From contig CAMHKQ010000001.1 of the NCBI GenBank assembly GCA_946185745.1, positions 1 through 64,000 on the forward strand: a DNA stretch of 64,000 nt, written 5' to 3'. The notes beneath the pieces were generated by a model that saw nothing but the letters and a program-made list of their open reading frames with translations, was not told where the DNA came from and ran no database searches. Positions 8,658 to 16,480 of the stretch are shown here, one piece after another (position 1 is the first letter of the stretch; the number at the start of each line of letters is the position of its first letter). A program made the position numbers and the translations under genes. Source of the DNA: an uncultured Bacteroidales bacterium. GTDB lineage: Bacteria; Bacteroidota; Bacteroidia; Bacteroidales; UBA932.

Positions 8658-9522
8658 GCCCGGAGGCGTCTTCAAGGTCGGCGCCATTGCGCTGGCATTC
8701 CTCATAACAGGCTATCAGGCGGCACTTTTCATTACAAGGGCCGCGGTCACGACGATTGTCGCCAACCACGACCACCCCGACACCGTTTACATATACGCCC
8801 CGGCCCCGGCGGCTGATTCGGCCGGCCATGTACCGGATGCTCCGGAGACTACTCCCGGGGCTGCGGTGAGAATCAGTTCCGGCCATTCCGAGGCGGCCAT
8901 CGAGACGGTGCGGCGGCATGCCCGGCGGAAGGTGGAGTCGTTCCGCTTCGATCCCAATACCGTGAGCGTGGAAGACCTCATGAGGCTGGGTTTCAGCGAA
9001 AAGCAGGCGCAGAGCATAGACAATTACCGCAAAAAGGGCGGCCGCTTCAGACGCAAGGGCGATTTCGCCAAGTCTTACGTGGTGAGCGATTCCGTCTATG
9101 AACGGCTTGCGCCCTACATCGACATCCCCCTGATCGACATCAACAAGGCCGATTCCGCCGCATTCGACACCCTCCCCGGGATAGGAGGCTGGTTCGCGTC
9201 GAAGATGGTGGAATACCGCGGCAGGCTGCACGGATATTCCTGTCCGGAGCAGCTGATGGAGATATATAACTTCGACGAGGCTCGCTACGAGGGACTGAAA
9301 GACCTCATAACCTGCTCTCCGGCAGCCCCTTACCCGCTGTGGTCGGCGCCTGCCGACAGCATCCGGGAGCATCCTCACGTGCAAAAATGGCAGACCGCCC
9401 GCGCCATCGTTCTTTACCGGGAAAACAATCCCAGGGAGAACTGGACCGTGGACGGTCTGCTTAAGGCCGGCATCATAACGGAAGAGCAGGCTTCCGGTCT
9501 GCGCCGCTGCAGGTTGGAATAG
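8629..9522 (+). CDS. ComEA-like helix-hairpin-helix membrane protein
   Basis: 297 aa. One transmembrane segment near the N-terminus (about residues 15-35), a Pro/Ala-rich linker, then two or three helix-hairpin-helix repeats: DPNTVSVEDLMRLGFS, DINKADSAAFDTLPGIGGW and a partial third. This layout is that of Bacteroidetes ComEA-family proteins, which bind DNA in the periplasm during uptake; direct evidence for competence here is limited to a comEC homologue at the end of the window. The ATG at 8629 is preceded by a purine-rich AGGAGG stretch, one of the few good Shine-Dalgarno sequences in this window. Overlaps rsmI by 29 bp. Confidence 0.85.
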   Translation: MEGKNKTRNRPGGVFKVGAIALAFLITGYQAALFITRAAVTTIVANHDHPDTVYIYAPAPAADSAGHVPDAPETTPGAAVRISSGHSEAAIETVRRHARRKVESFRFDPNTVSVEDLMRLGFSEKQAQSIDNYRKKGGRFRRKGDFAKSYVVSDSVYERLAPYIDIPLIDINKADSAAFDTLPGIGGWFASKMVEYRGRLHGYSCPEQLMEIYNFDEARYEGLKDLITCSPAAPYPLWSAPADSIREHPHVQKWQTARAIVLYRENNPRENWTVDGLLKAGIITEEQASGLRRCRLE

Positions 9523-9528
9523 GGGCTT

Positions 9529-10563
9529 TTAGTCCCTGACGTTCTTGAGGGCCTCGCGGATCTTGGCCTCGATCTCTTCGGCGAGTTCGGGGTTGTCCTT
9601 GAGGAGCTGCTTGGTGCTTTCACGGCCCTGCGCAAGCTTGTTGCCGTTGTAGCTGAACCACGAGCCGCTCTTCTGGACTATGCCGTAGTCCACGCCCAGG
9701 TCGAGAAGTTCGCCTGCACGGGAGATACCCTCGCCGTAGATGATGTCGAATTCAGCCTTCTTGAACGGGGGAGCCATCTTGTTCTTCACCACCTTTGCAC
9801 GGGTGCTGTTGCCCAGGGCTTCCTCGCCCTCCTTAATTTGGGTGAGGCGCCTTACGTCGATGCGCACCGAGGCGTAGAACTTGAGGGCGTTGCCGCCGGT
9901 GGTGGTTTCGGGATTGCCGAACATGATGCCTATCTTCTCGCGCAGCTGGTTGATGAAAATGCAGCAGGTGTTGGTCTTGGAGATGTTTGCGGTGAGTTTG
10001 CGGAGAGCCTGGCTCATGAGGCGGGCCTGAAGGCCGACTTTGTTGTCTCCCATTTCACCTTCGATTTCCGCCTTGGGGGTGAGCGCCGCGACAGAGTCGA
10101 TGACGACTATGTCGACCGCGCCCGAGCGGATGAGGTTGTCTGCGATTTCGAGGGCCTGCTCGCCGTTGTCGGGCTGCGAAATGAGCAGGGTCTCGAGATT
10201 GACGCCGAGGTTCTTTGCGTAGCTGCGGTCGAAGGCGTGTTCCGCGTCTATCATCGCCGCTATGCCGCCGAGCTTCTGGGCTTCGGCGATGGCGTGGATG
10301 GCGAGGGTAGTCTTGCCGCTGGATTCGGGACCGTAGATTTCGACGATCCTCCCGCGGGGATAGCCCCCGATGCCGAGTGCGTGGTCCAGCGAGATGCTCC
10401 CGCTGGGGATTACCTGGGCGTCGCTCCATTCTGGCTGGTCTCCCAACTTCATGATCGTTCCTTTCCCATAATCCTTCTCAATTTTGTCGATCGTGGCCTG
10501 CAATGCCTTGAGCTTGGCGGCATTGATGTTCTGGGCCTGGTTTTCTTCAGCTTCTTTAGCCAT
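9529..10563 (-). CDS. recA: Recombinase RecA
   Basis: 344 aa. DNA-strand-exchange ATPase for homologous recombination and SOS signalling. Walker A GPESSGKT at 78-85, Walker [12 protein letters not shown], and the L2 loop region with [20 protein letters not shown]. The C-terminus is acidic, as usual. Convergent with the ComEA-like gene (six bases apart). A TATATTTG -7 box at 10618-10611 gives a leader of about 40 nt. I see no LexA-type palindrome that I can support in this interval. Confidence 0.98.
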   Translation of the reverse strand: MAKEAEENQAQNINAAKLKALQATIDKIEKDYGKGTIMKLGDQPEWSDAQVIPSGSISLDHALGIGGYPRGRIVEIYGPESSGKTTLAIHAIAEAQKLGGIAAMIDAEHAFDRSYAKNLGVNLETLLISQPDNGEQALEIADNLIRSGAVDIVVIDSVAALTPKAEIEGEMGDNKVGLQARLMSQALRKLTANISKTNTCCIFINQLREKIGIMFGNPETTTGGNALKFYASVRIDVRRLTQIKEGEEALGNSTRAKVVKNKMAPPFKKAEFDIIYGEGISRAGELLDLGVDYGIVQKSGSWFSYNGNKLAQGRESTKQLLKDNPELAEEIEAKIREALKNVRD

Positions 10564-10610
10564 AATGTTGTTTTTAAAAAGTTAGTAAATCTTCCGCTGT
10601 GCGGAGTAGA

Positions 10611-10639
10611 CAAATATAGGCAATTTTTAGTTAAATTCG
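10611..10639. promoter_or_regulatory. Divergent promoters for recA and rlmN
   Basis: TATATTTG on the minus strand (10618-10611) serves recA. TAAATTCG on the plus strand (10632-10639), one mismatch from TAnnTTTG, ends four bases before the rlmN ATG, which suggests a leaderless rlmN transcript. Confidence 0.55.
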
Positions 10640-10643
10640 CAGT

Positions 10644-11672
10644 ATGAAAGAAAACTTGCTGGGGAAAAATCCGGAGGAGCTCAAAGCCGTCGCCGTGGAG
10701 TGCGGCCTGAAGCCTTTCGTGGGCAGGCAGCTTTCGGAATGGCTCTATCAGAAAAGGGTCTCATCCTTCGGGCAGATGACCAACATTTCCAATTCGGCAA
10801 AGGAGATTCTCGCCGAAAGATATGACATCGGCGCCGCTGCGCCGTCGGGCAGGGCGGTGTCGGCCGACGGCACCGTGAAATACCTTTTCCCGGTGGAATG
10901 CGGCGGTGAAATGTCCGCCGTCGAGGCCGTCGTGATCCCGGAGGACGACCGCCGCACCCTCTGCGTGAGCAGCCAGGCCGGCTGCAAGATGGGGTGCCGC
11001 TTCTGCATGACGGGGCGCCAAGGCTGGCACGGCAACCTGAGCCCGGCGGACGTCCTGGGCCAGTTCCTCGGCGTGGACGACCCTCTAACCCTCACCAACG
11101 CCGTCTTCATGGGAATGGGGGAGCCCCTCGACAATTACGATACCCTCTCGCGCGTGCTGGAGGTGCTCACCGCCGACTGGGGCTTCGGCTGGAGCCCGAA
11201 GCGCATCACCGTCTCCACCATAGGAGTCATGCCGGTGCTCAAGCGCTTCCTGGACGAACAGCGCTGCCACCTGGCCGTGAGCCTTCACAATCCTTTTCCG
11301 GAGGAAAGGGCGCAGATGATGCCGGTGCAGAAGGCCTTCGACGAAAAGGACATCATCTCGCTTATAAAGCAGTACGATTTCACCGGCCAGAGGCGCGTGA
11401 GCTTCGAATATACCATGTTCGGCGGCTGGAACGATTCCAAACGCCACGCCGACGCCCTCATCCGGCTGCTCCGCGGGCTGGAATGCCGCGTGAACCTCAT
11501 CCGCTTCCACAAAATCCCCGATTTTTCCTACGATTCCTCCAGCCCCGAAGTCATGGAGGCTTTCAAGTCACGCCTGAACAACAACGGAATCACCTGCACC
11601 ATAAGGGCGTCCCGCGGCGAAGATATCCTGGCCGCCTGCGGCATGCTTGCAGGAAAACACGATCAGCGATGA
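10644..11672 (+). CDS. rlmN: Dual-specificity 23S rRNA A2503 / tRNA A37 methyltransferase RlmN
   Basis: 342 aa radical-SAM enzyme that adds a C2-methyl group to A2503 of 23S rRNA and A37 of some tRNAs. The cluster motif CKMGCRFC gives C114, C118 and C121; the two catalytic cysteines are C107 (TLCVSSQAGC) and C332 (AACGMLAG). GEPLDN and SLHNPFPEER are family motifs. The stop TGA overlaps the ATG of recX (ATGA), so translation is probably coupled. Confidence 0.97.
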   Translation: MKENLLGKNPEELKAVAVECGLKPFVGRQLSEWLYQKRVSSFGQMTNISNSAKEILAERYDIGAAAPSGRAVSADGTVKYLFPVECGGEMSAVEAVVIPEDDRRTLCVSSQAGCKMGCRFCMTGRQGWHGNLSPADVLGQFLGVDDPLTLTNAVFMGMGEPLDNYDTLSRVLEVLTADWGFGWSPKRITVSTIGVMPVLKRFLDEQRCHLAVSLHNPFPEERAQMMPVQKAFDEKDIISLIKQYDFTGQRRVSFEYTMFGGWNDSKRHADALIRLLRGLECRVNLIRFHKIPDFSYDSSSPEVMEAFKSRLNNNGITCTIRASRGEDILAACGMLAGKHDQR

Positions 11673-12133
11673 ACGATACTCAAAAAAAGGTGCTGAGCTC
11701 CCTGGAAGCCTTGTGCGCCAGGCGCGAATACTGCACTTCCGACATTCTCCGAAAGGCCATTGACCGCTGTGACGGCGACTCCGCGACGGCCGCTGAAATA
11801 GTGGAGTCTCTTAAGGCGGACGGGTTCGTGGACGATGTCCGCTACGCCTCCGCCTTCGCCAGGGAAAAGGCTTCCCTCACCGGCTGGGGGCCGGTCAAAA
11901 TCAGATTCGCCCTCCGGGCAAAGCGCGTTTCGGAGGCGGACATAGACGCCGCCCTTGCCGAAATAGACGAATCTTCCGCCTCCGACAGGATGGAAAAGCT
12001 CCTGCGAGCCAAATGGAAGTCGCTGCAGGGGGATGCCCAGGCCCGGCTCAAGCTTCTGAAATTCGCCCTCACCAGGGGGTATGAGTATTCCGCCGTGGAG
12101 TCCGCGGTGGACAGGATTACCCACGATGGATAA
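11669..12133 (+). CDS. recX: Regulatory protein RecX
   Basis: 154 aa. RecX family, three-helix-repeat modulator that inhibits RecA filament growth. The second-repeat signature DDVRYASAFAREKA followed by GWGPVKIRFALRAKRVS is typical. Although recA lies close by, recX is in the rlmN transcription unit, on the opposite strand from recA. ATG chosen because it overlaps the rlmN stop and gives the normal family length; a longer open frame inside rlmN is spurious. Confidence 0.9.
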   Translation: MNDTQKKVLSSLEALCARREYCTSDILRKAIDRCDGDSATAAEIVESLKADGFVDDVRYASAFAREKASLTGWGPVKIRFALRAKRVSEADIDAALAEIDESSASDRMEKLLRAKWKSLQGDAQARLKLLKFALTRGYEYSAVESAVDRITHDG

Positions 12134-12629
12134 TCTTGACCTGGTCACGGTTTATGCCCGCAACTGCAGCGTGAAGGCCGTCCCAAGGGCGGTCGCGGAG
12201 CCTTTTCTGGAAGCCAACCACAGGATGGGCTACTGCAAGAGCCGCTACCGTTACGGACTTTTCGTCGAAAGGAGCACCGGTGCGGGCGAGACATCCTTTC
12301 CTCCCGGCACTCTGGTTGCCGTAGCTTCCTTCTCAAATCCGCGCAACATGACGGAAAGAGGCGGATCCGCCCGTTCCTTTGAATGGCTGAGATACGCCTC
12401 CCTGAAGGGTGTGAGAGTGGTCGGAGGCATGAGCCGGCTGCTCCGGACTTTTGTGGACGCAAAGCATCCCGACGATGTCATGACTTATGTTGACGCTTCG
12501 GAATCCGGCGGCGACAGTTACCTCGCCCTCGGCTTTGAAAATGAAGGATTATGCGGGGGATGCGGCTACGAAAATTACAAATACCGAAAAAAGTTTTTAT
12601 ATTTGGAGAACCAAACCGAATCAAAATGA
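12126..12629 (+). CDS. Unknown protein with GNAT/Mom-like features
   Basis: 167 aa, overlapping recX by 8 bp and the downstream peptidase gene by 4 bp. I do not recognise it with certainty. The pattern EANHRMGYCKSRYRYGLF, then a substrate/cofactor-like strand (LVAVASFSNPR), then EWLRYASLKGVRVVGGMSRL and MTYVDASESGGDSYLALGF resembles the GNAT-like module seen in phage Mom-type DNA-modification proteins and in some phage homing-endonuclease N-termini. There is a C-terminal basic YKYRKKF. If the resemblance is real the protein would transfer an acyl or carbamoyl group to a nucleic acid. Sitting between recX and an envelope peptidase gives little functional hint. Confidence 0.65.
   Translation: MDNLDLVTVYARNCSVKAVPRAVAEPFLEANHRMGYCKSRYRYGLFVERSTGAGETSFPPGTLVAVASFSNPRNMTERGGSARSFEWLRYASLKGVRVVGGMSRLLRTFVDAKHPDDVMTYVDASESGGDSYLALGFENEGLCGGCGYENYKYRKKFLYLENQTESK
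12598..12605 (+). promoter_or_regulatory. Internal -7 box before the M48 peptidase gene
   Basis: TATATTTG, a perfect TAnnTTTG, lies inside the 3' end of the preceding gene and 20 bases upstream of the M48 ATG. It suggests that the peptidase can be transcribed independently of rlmN-recX. Confidence 0.5.
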
Positions 12630-13408
12630 AAAAACTATTCCTCACACTCCTGGCCGCCCTCAGTCTGGTGTCCTGTTCTGAGACTTTCAATGCAGCTCGT
12701 CTCATGCAGGGTGGGGCGAAGGTCATCTCCGCCCTTTCGGTCAGCAACGAAGAAATCCAGGGTTACGTAACCCAGTCCGTGGCACAGCTGGATGCCCAGG
12801 CAACCGTTCTGCCGTCTTCCAATGCCTATGTCAAGAGGCTCGCCAAGATTACGAACGGCCTTAACTCGGTGAACGGCATTCCCCTGAATTTCAAGGTTTA
12901 CAAGACCAACGACATCAACGCATTCGCCTGCGCCGACGGCTCTGTGCGTGTGTATACCGGGCTCATGGACCTCATGGGCGACGACGAAGTGCTCAGCGTA
13001 ATCGGTCACGAAATAGGCCACGTCGCCCTGGAGCATTCCCTTCGCGGGTATAAAAAGCAGCTCCTGACCTCCGCCGCCATCGATGCGATCGCCTCCACCG
13101 GCAGCATCGCCGCGGCGCTGTCCGACTCCGTCCTTGGCCAGCTGGGCGAAAGCATAGTCAATGCAAAGTTCTCCCGCTCGCAGGAAACCGAAGCCGACGA
13201 CTACGGTTACGAGTTCCTCAAAGGCATGAAAAAGAATCCATGGTGCATGGCTTCGGCTTTCGAAAAGCTTATGAGCCAGTCCAACTCCGGCAGTCAGGGG
13301 TCCAGCCGTGTGGCTGAAATGTTCTCGTCGCACCCCGACACGCAGGCGCGTATCCAGCGCGTATCCGAAAAGGCTACCGCTGACGGCTATGCAAAGCCTG
13401 CAAAGTAA
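12626..13408 (+). CDS. M48-family metallopeptidase lipoprotein
   Basis: 260 aa. Lipoprotein signal with lipobox LVSC (Cys17). Zinc motif HEIGH at 128-132 in VIGHEIGHVALEHS and the third-ligand region SRSQETEADDYG (Glu about 189) identify a Peptidase_M48 domain of the BepA/LoiP/YggG type, periplasmic proteases that act in outer-membrane protein quality control. No TPR tail is present, unlike BepA. ATG overlaps the previous stop. A TATATTTG box 20 bp upstream suggests its own promoter. Confidence 0.92.
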   Translation: MKKLFLTLLAALSLVSCSETFNAARLMQGGAKVISALSVSNEEIQGYVTQSVAQLDAQATVLPSSNAYVKRLAKITNGLNSVNGIPLNFKVYKTNDINAFACADGSVRVYTGLMDLMGDDEVLSVIGHEIGHVALEHSLRGYKKQLLTSAAIDAIASTGSIAAALSDSVLGQLGESIVNAKFSRSQETEADDYGYEFLKGMKKNPWCMASAFEKLMSQSNSGSQGSSRVAEMFSSHPDTQARIQRVSEKATADGYAKPAK

Positions 13409-13411
13409 AAG

Positions 13412-14497
13412 TTACTCTATTTGAGGTTTGCCAGAGCGCTCCGGACGATAGTCCTCGGGGCGCTCTTCCAGTTTGCCTTCCTGCAGTTTCTGCCATTCCT
13501 GGCGGTGGCGGTAGATGTCCATGGCGAGGAAGATGGAGGCGCGCATGCTGCGGGGATCGGCCTCGTCGCGGCCTGCAAGCTCGAAGGCCGTGCCGTGGTC
13601 GGGGGAGGTGCGGACTACCGGAAGGCCGGCGGTGTAGTTGACTCCGTCTTCGAAGGCGATGGCCTTGAAGGGAGCGAGCCCCTGGTCGTGGTACATCGCC
13701 AGGGTGGCGTCGAAGTTCTCGTACCGGCTCATGCCGAAATAGCCGTCGGGGGAGTAGGGGCCGAAGGCCTGGATGCCCTCGTCGGTGGCCTGCTTCAGGG
13801 CGGGGATGATGATTTCGGCTTCTTCCTTGCCGAGCAGCCCGCTGTCCCCGCCGTGCGGGTTGAGGCCGAGCACGCCGATACGGGGATTGTCGATGCCGAA
13901 GTCCTGCTCGAGGGATGCCTTTATGAGACGCAGTTTGCTGAGTATCTTTTCGGTGGTGATGGCGCCGGGAACTTCCTTGAGCGGAATATGCCCTGTGACG
14001 ACCCCGACTTTCAGTCGCTGTGAGATCATGAACATGGTGACGTCGCTGACCCCGAAAGCCTTTTCGAGATATTCGGTGTGGCCGTGGAAACCGAAGCCTG
14101 CGTCCACCACCGATTTCTTGTTCATGGGGCCGGTGACAAGTACGTCGATGTCGCCGTTCTTGAGATCTTCCACGGCCCGTTCCAGACAGGTGATGGCGGC
14201 CTGGGCGGATTCGGCCGTGGCCCCGCCCGGTTCGGCGAATACGTTTTCGGGAAGGCAGTTGAGTATGTTGACGCGCTTCGGGTGTGCCTCGCCCGGATTG
14301 TTGATGACGTTGGTGTCCATCTGCTCTATCTCGTGGATGGTTTTCCGGTAGAAGCCGAACACTTTCGACGACCCGTATACGACCGGGGTCATCATGTCCA
14401 GGATGCGCGGGTCCGCCAATGCCTTGATGATGACTTCGTAACCTATGCCGTTGCTGTCTCCCTGAGTTATGCCTACTGTGAGTTTTCTTCTGTCCAT
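13412..14497 (-). CDS. pdxA: 4-hydroxythreonine-4-phosphate dehydrogenase
   Basis: 361 aa. PdxA oxidises 4-phosphohydroxy-L-threonine in the DXP-dependent route to pyridoxal phosphate, with NAD and a divalent metal. Family motifs: ITQGDSNGIGYE at the N-terminus, VTGPMNKKSV, FHGHTEYLE, GLNPHGGDSG (metal/substrate) and MYHDQGLAPFK. Starts 24 bp inside the end of rnhA on the same strand, so the two form a unit. It ends three bases from the convergent M48 gene. Confidence 0.95.
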   Translation of the reverse strand: MDRRKLTVGITQGDSNGIGYEVIIKALADPRILDMMTPVVYGSSKVFGFYRKTIHEIEQMDTNVINNPGEAHPKRVNILNCLPENVFAEPGGATAESAQAAITCLERAVEDLKNGDIDVLVTGPMNKKSVVDAGFGFHGHTEYLEKAFGVSDVTMFMISQRLKVGVVTGHIPLKEVPGAITTEKILSKLRLIKASLEQDFGIDNPRIGVLGLNPHGGDSGLLGKEEAEIIIPALKQATDEGIQAFGPYSPDGYFGMSRYENFDATLAMYHDQGLAPFKAIAFEDGVNYTAGLPVVRTSPDHGTAFELAGRDEADPRSMRASIFLAMDIYRHRQEWQKLQEGKLEERPEDYRPERSGKPQIE

Positions 14498-14979
14498 GGT
14501 ATCTCTGATAATGATTCTTCTTTAGTGTAACCCTCGTCTTCGGGAAGCCCGGGCCGGGAGTAGGCCTCGACCGCCATGCGGTCGCAGCGCTCGTTCTCGG
14601 GATGGCCGGCGTGGCCCTTCAGCCAGTGGAAACCCACCTTGTGGCTGCGGTAGAGCGGCAGGAAACGGAGCCACAGGTCTTTGTTCTTCTTTTTCTTGAA
14701 GCCGGTCGCCAGCCAGTTGTCGAGCCAGCCTTCGGTAATTGCCTTGACCACATAGGAACTGTCGCTGTACACTTCGACGACCGCATTGCTCCATCTGATG
14801 GCTTCGAGGCCCTTGATTACCGCCAGCAGCTCCATGCGATTGTTGGTGGTGAGGGCGAAGCCCCCGGACATCTCCTTGCGGAGAGAGCCGCACTTGAGCA
14901 CGACGCCCCAGCCTCCGGGGCCGGGGTTGCCGCTCGCCGCTCCGTCGGTATAAAGGTAAATGACCGGTCTGTCTTCCAA
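14473..14979 (-). CDS. rnhA: Ribonuclease HI
   Basis: 168 aa with the tail. Degrades RNA in RNA-DNA hybrids. Active-site carboxylates are in YTDGAASGNPG (Asp), NNRMELLAV (Glu), YSDSSYVV (Asp) and the C-terminal RCDRMA (Asp), with GHAGHPENE between them. No ATG is available: the open frame runs far upstream through rfbD antisense, so I place the start at the TTG at 14979, 17 bases after the -7 box at 15004-14997; an ATT one codon upstream is the other option. Cotranscribed with pdxA. Confidence 0.88.
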   Translation of the reverse strand: MEDRPVIYLYTDGAASGNPGPGGWGVVLKCGSLRKEMSGGFALTTNNRMELLAVIKGLEAIRWSNAVVEVYSDSSYVVKAITEGWLDNWLATGFKKKKNKDLWLRFLPLYRSHKVGFHWLKGHAGHPENERCDRMAVEAYSRPGLPEDEGYTKEESLSEIPWTEENSQ

Positions 14980-14996
14980 AATAAACGATGTTTCAA

Positions 14997-15014
14997 CAAA
15001 AATAGTTAAATTTG
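14997..15014. promoter_or_regulatory. Back-to-back -7 boxes for rnhA-pdxA (minus) and rfbD (plus)
   Basis: TATTTTTG on the minus strand (15004-14997) and TAAATTTG on the plus strand (15007-15014) are two bases apart, the same geometry as at tdk/rsmI. The plus box ends seven bases before the rfbD ATG. Confidence 0.6.
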
Positions 15015-15021
15015 TGAGATT

Positions 15022-15924
15022 ATGGAAACGAAAAGACTCAATGTTCTTGTAACCGGAGGCAACGGACAGCTCGGATGCGCCCTTCGCGAGGCGTCTGCCG
15101 GGGCCCGCAACCGTTACATCTTCTCGGACGTGAATTCCCTGCCCGGCATGGAGACCGTCTACCTCGATGCGACCAACCCCGATGCGGTTTCCATAGTCTG
15201 TGAATCCGAGAAGGTGGACGTAATCGTCAACTGCGCCGCCTACACCAATGTAGACAAAGCCGAGGACGACACCACCTTCGCCGCGATTCTCAACCGGGAC
15301 GTGCCGGCAAACCTGGCGGCCGCCGCCCGCAGAAGCGGAGCTACGCTCATCCAGATATCCACCGATTATGTGTTCTCCGGAGAGGCCTGCGCTCCCGTCA
15401 GGGAAGATGACGTGCCCGCTCCGGCGAGCGTGTACGGGGCCACCAAACTTGCCGGAGAAAAGGCCGTCCGGGACAGCGCGTGCAGCCATATCATCATCCG
15501 TACGGCCTGGATGTTTTCCCGGTTCGGGAACAATTTCGTGAAAACCATGAGGCGCCTCACCTCCGAAAGGACTTCCCTTAGCGTGGTTTACGACCAGGTG
15601 GGCACGCCCACTTTCGCCGACGACCTCGCCGCTTTCATAGTGTACGTCATAGAAAGCGGGCAGCTCGGCAAGACAGGCACCTACAACTATTCCAACCTTG
15701 GCGTAACCAGCTGGTACGACTTCGCCGTAGCCATACGCGACCTTTCCGGAAACAGCTGCCACATAGCTCCCTGCCTCAGTTCCGATTACCCCCGGAAGGC
15801 GGCCCGTCCGCACTATGCAGTGCTGGACAAGTCATTGGTACAGAAGACTTTCGGCATTACCATACCGCATTGGTACGATTCTCTGAAAAAGTGTGTGGAA
15901 CAACTCAAAGCAAATGGAAATTGA
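15022..15924 (+). CDS. rfbD: dTDP-4-dehydrorhamnose reductase
   Basis: 300 aa NAD(P)H-dependent short-chain reductase that makes dTDP-L-rhamnose in the last step of the pathway. Motifs: GGNGQLG (nucleotide binding), CAAYTNVDKAE, STDYVFSG (catalytic Thr region) and YGATKLAGE (YxxxK). Heads an operon rfbD-rfbC-phosphodiesterase-patB; rfbA and rfbB are not in the window. Start codon lies seven bases after the -7 box, so the message is nearly leaderless. Confidence 0.95.
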   Translation: METKRLNVLVTGGNGQLGCALREASAGARNRYIFSDVNSLPGMETVYLDATNPDAVSIVCESEKVDVIVNCAAYTNVDKAEDDTTFAAILNRDVPANLAAAARRSGATLIQISTDYVFSGEACAPVREDDVPAPASVYGATKLAGEKAVRDSACSHIIIRTAWMFSRFGNNFVKTMRRLTSERTSLSVVYDQVGTPTFADDLAAFIVYVIESGQLGKTGTYNYSNLGVTSWYDFAVAIRDLSGNSCHIAPCLSSDYPRKAARPHYAVLDKSLVQKTFGITIPHWYDSLKKCVEQLKANGN

Positions 15925-16480
15925 GCATACAAACATTCCGGGAGTGGAGATAATCCACCCCAGGGTATTCGGCGATTCGAGAGGCTATTTCTTCGAATCG
16001 TGGAACCGGCGCGACTTCGAGGCTCTGGCCGGTCCCGTGGATTTCTGCCAGGACAATGAAAGCCGGAGCTGCTACGGCGTGGTTCGCGGCCTGCATTTCC
16101 AGACCGGGGAGCATGCCCAGAACAAACTGGTCCGGGTGGTCGAGGGGACGGTCCTGGACGTGGCGGTGGACATACGCAGGGGAAGTCCGACTTTCGGGCA
16201 GCATGTCTCTGTAGTCCTGAGCGGCGAAAACCATCTCCAGCTCTTCATTCCACGCGGATTCGCCCATGGCTTCAGCGTGCTCAGCGAGACAGCCCTGTTT
16301 CAGTACAAGTGCGACCGCTTCTACGCCCCTGCGCATGAAGGCGCCGTGGCCTGGGACGACCCGGCTGTCGGCATCGACTGGATGATTCCGGCTGATAAGA
16401 TCATCCTCTCCGAAAAAGACAGGCACCATCCTCTCCTGAAGGATTGCACCTGTCTCTTCGATTACGGCGAACAGTTATGA
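15914..16480 (+). CDS. rfbC: dTDP-4-dehydrorhamnose 3,5-epimerase
   Basis: 188 aa cupin-fold epimerase acting just before RfbD in dTDP-L-rhamnose synthesis. Motifs GDSRGYFFESW, CQDNESRS, GVVRGLHFQ (catalytic His), VVEGTVLDVAVDIRRGSP and PRGFAHGF are all present. ATG at 15914 chosen; the longer frame lies inside rfbD. Overlaps rfbD by 11 bp and the next gene by ATGA. Confidence 0.96.
   Translation: MEIEHTNIPGVEIIHPRVFGDSRGYFFESWNRRDFEALAGPVDFCQDNESRSCYGVVRGLHFQTGEHAQNKLVRVVEGTVLDVAVDIRRGSPTFGQHVSVVLSGENHLQLFIPRGFAHGFSVLSETALFQYKCDRFYAPAHEGAVAWDDPAVGIDWMIPADKIILSEKDRHHPLLKDCTCLFDYGEQL

Noticed and set aside
14980..15813. Long in-frame extension of rnhA upstream to 15813
   Set aside because: It crosses the divergent promoters and lies antisense to rfbD; RNase HI homology begins at about 14970.
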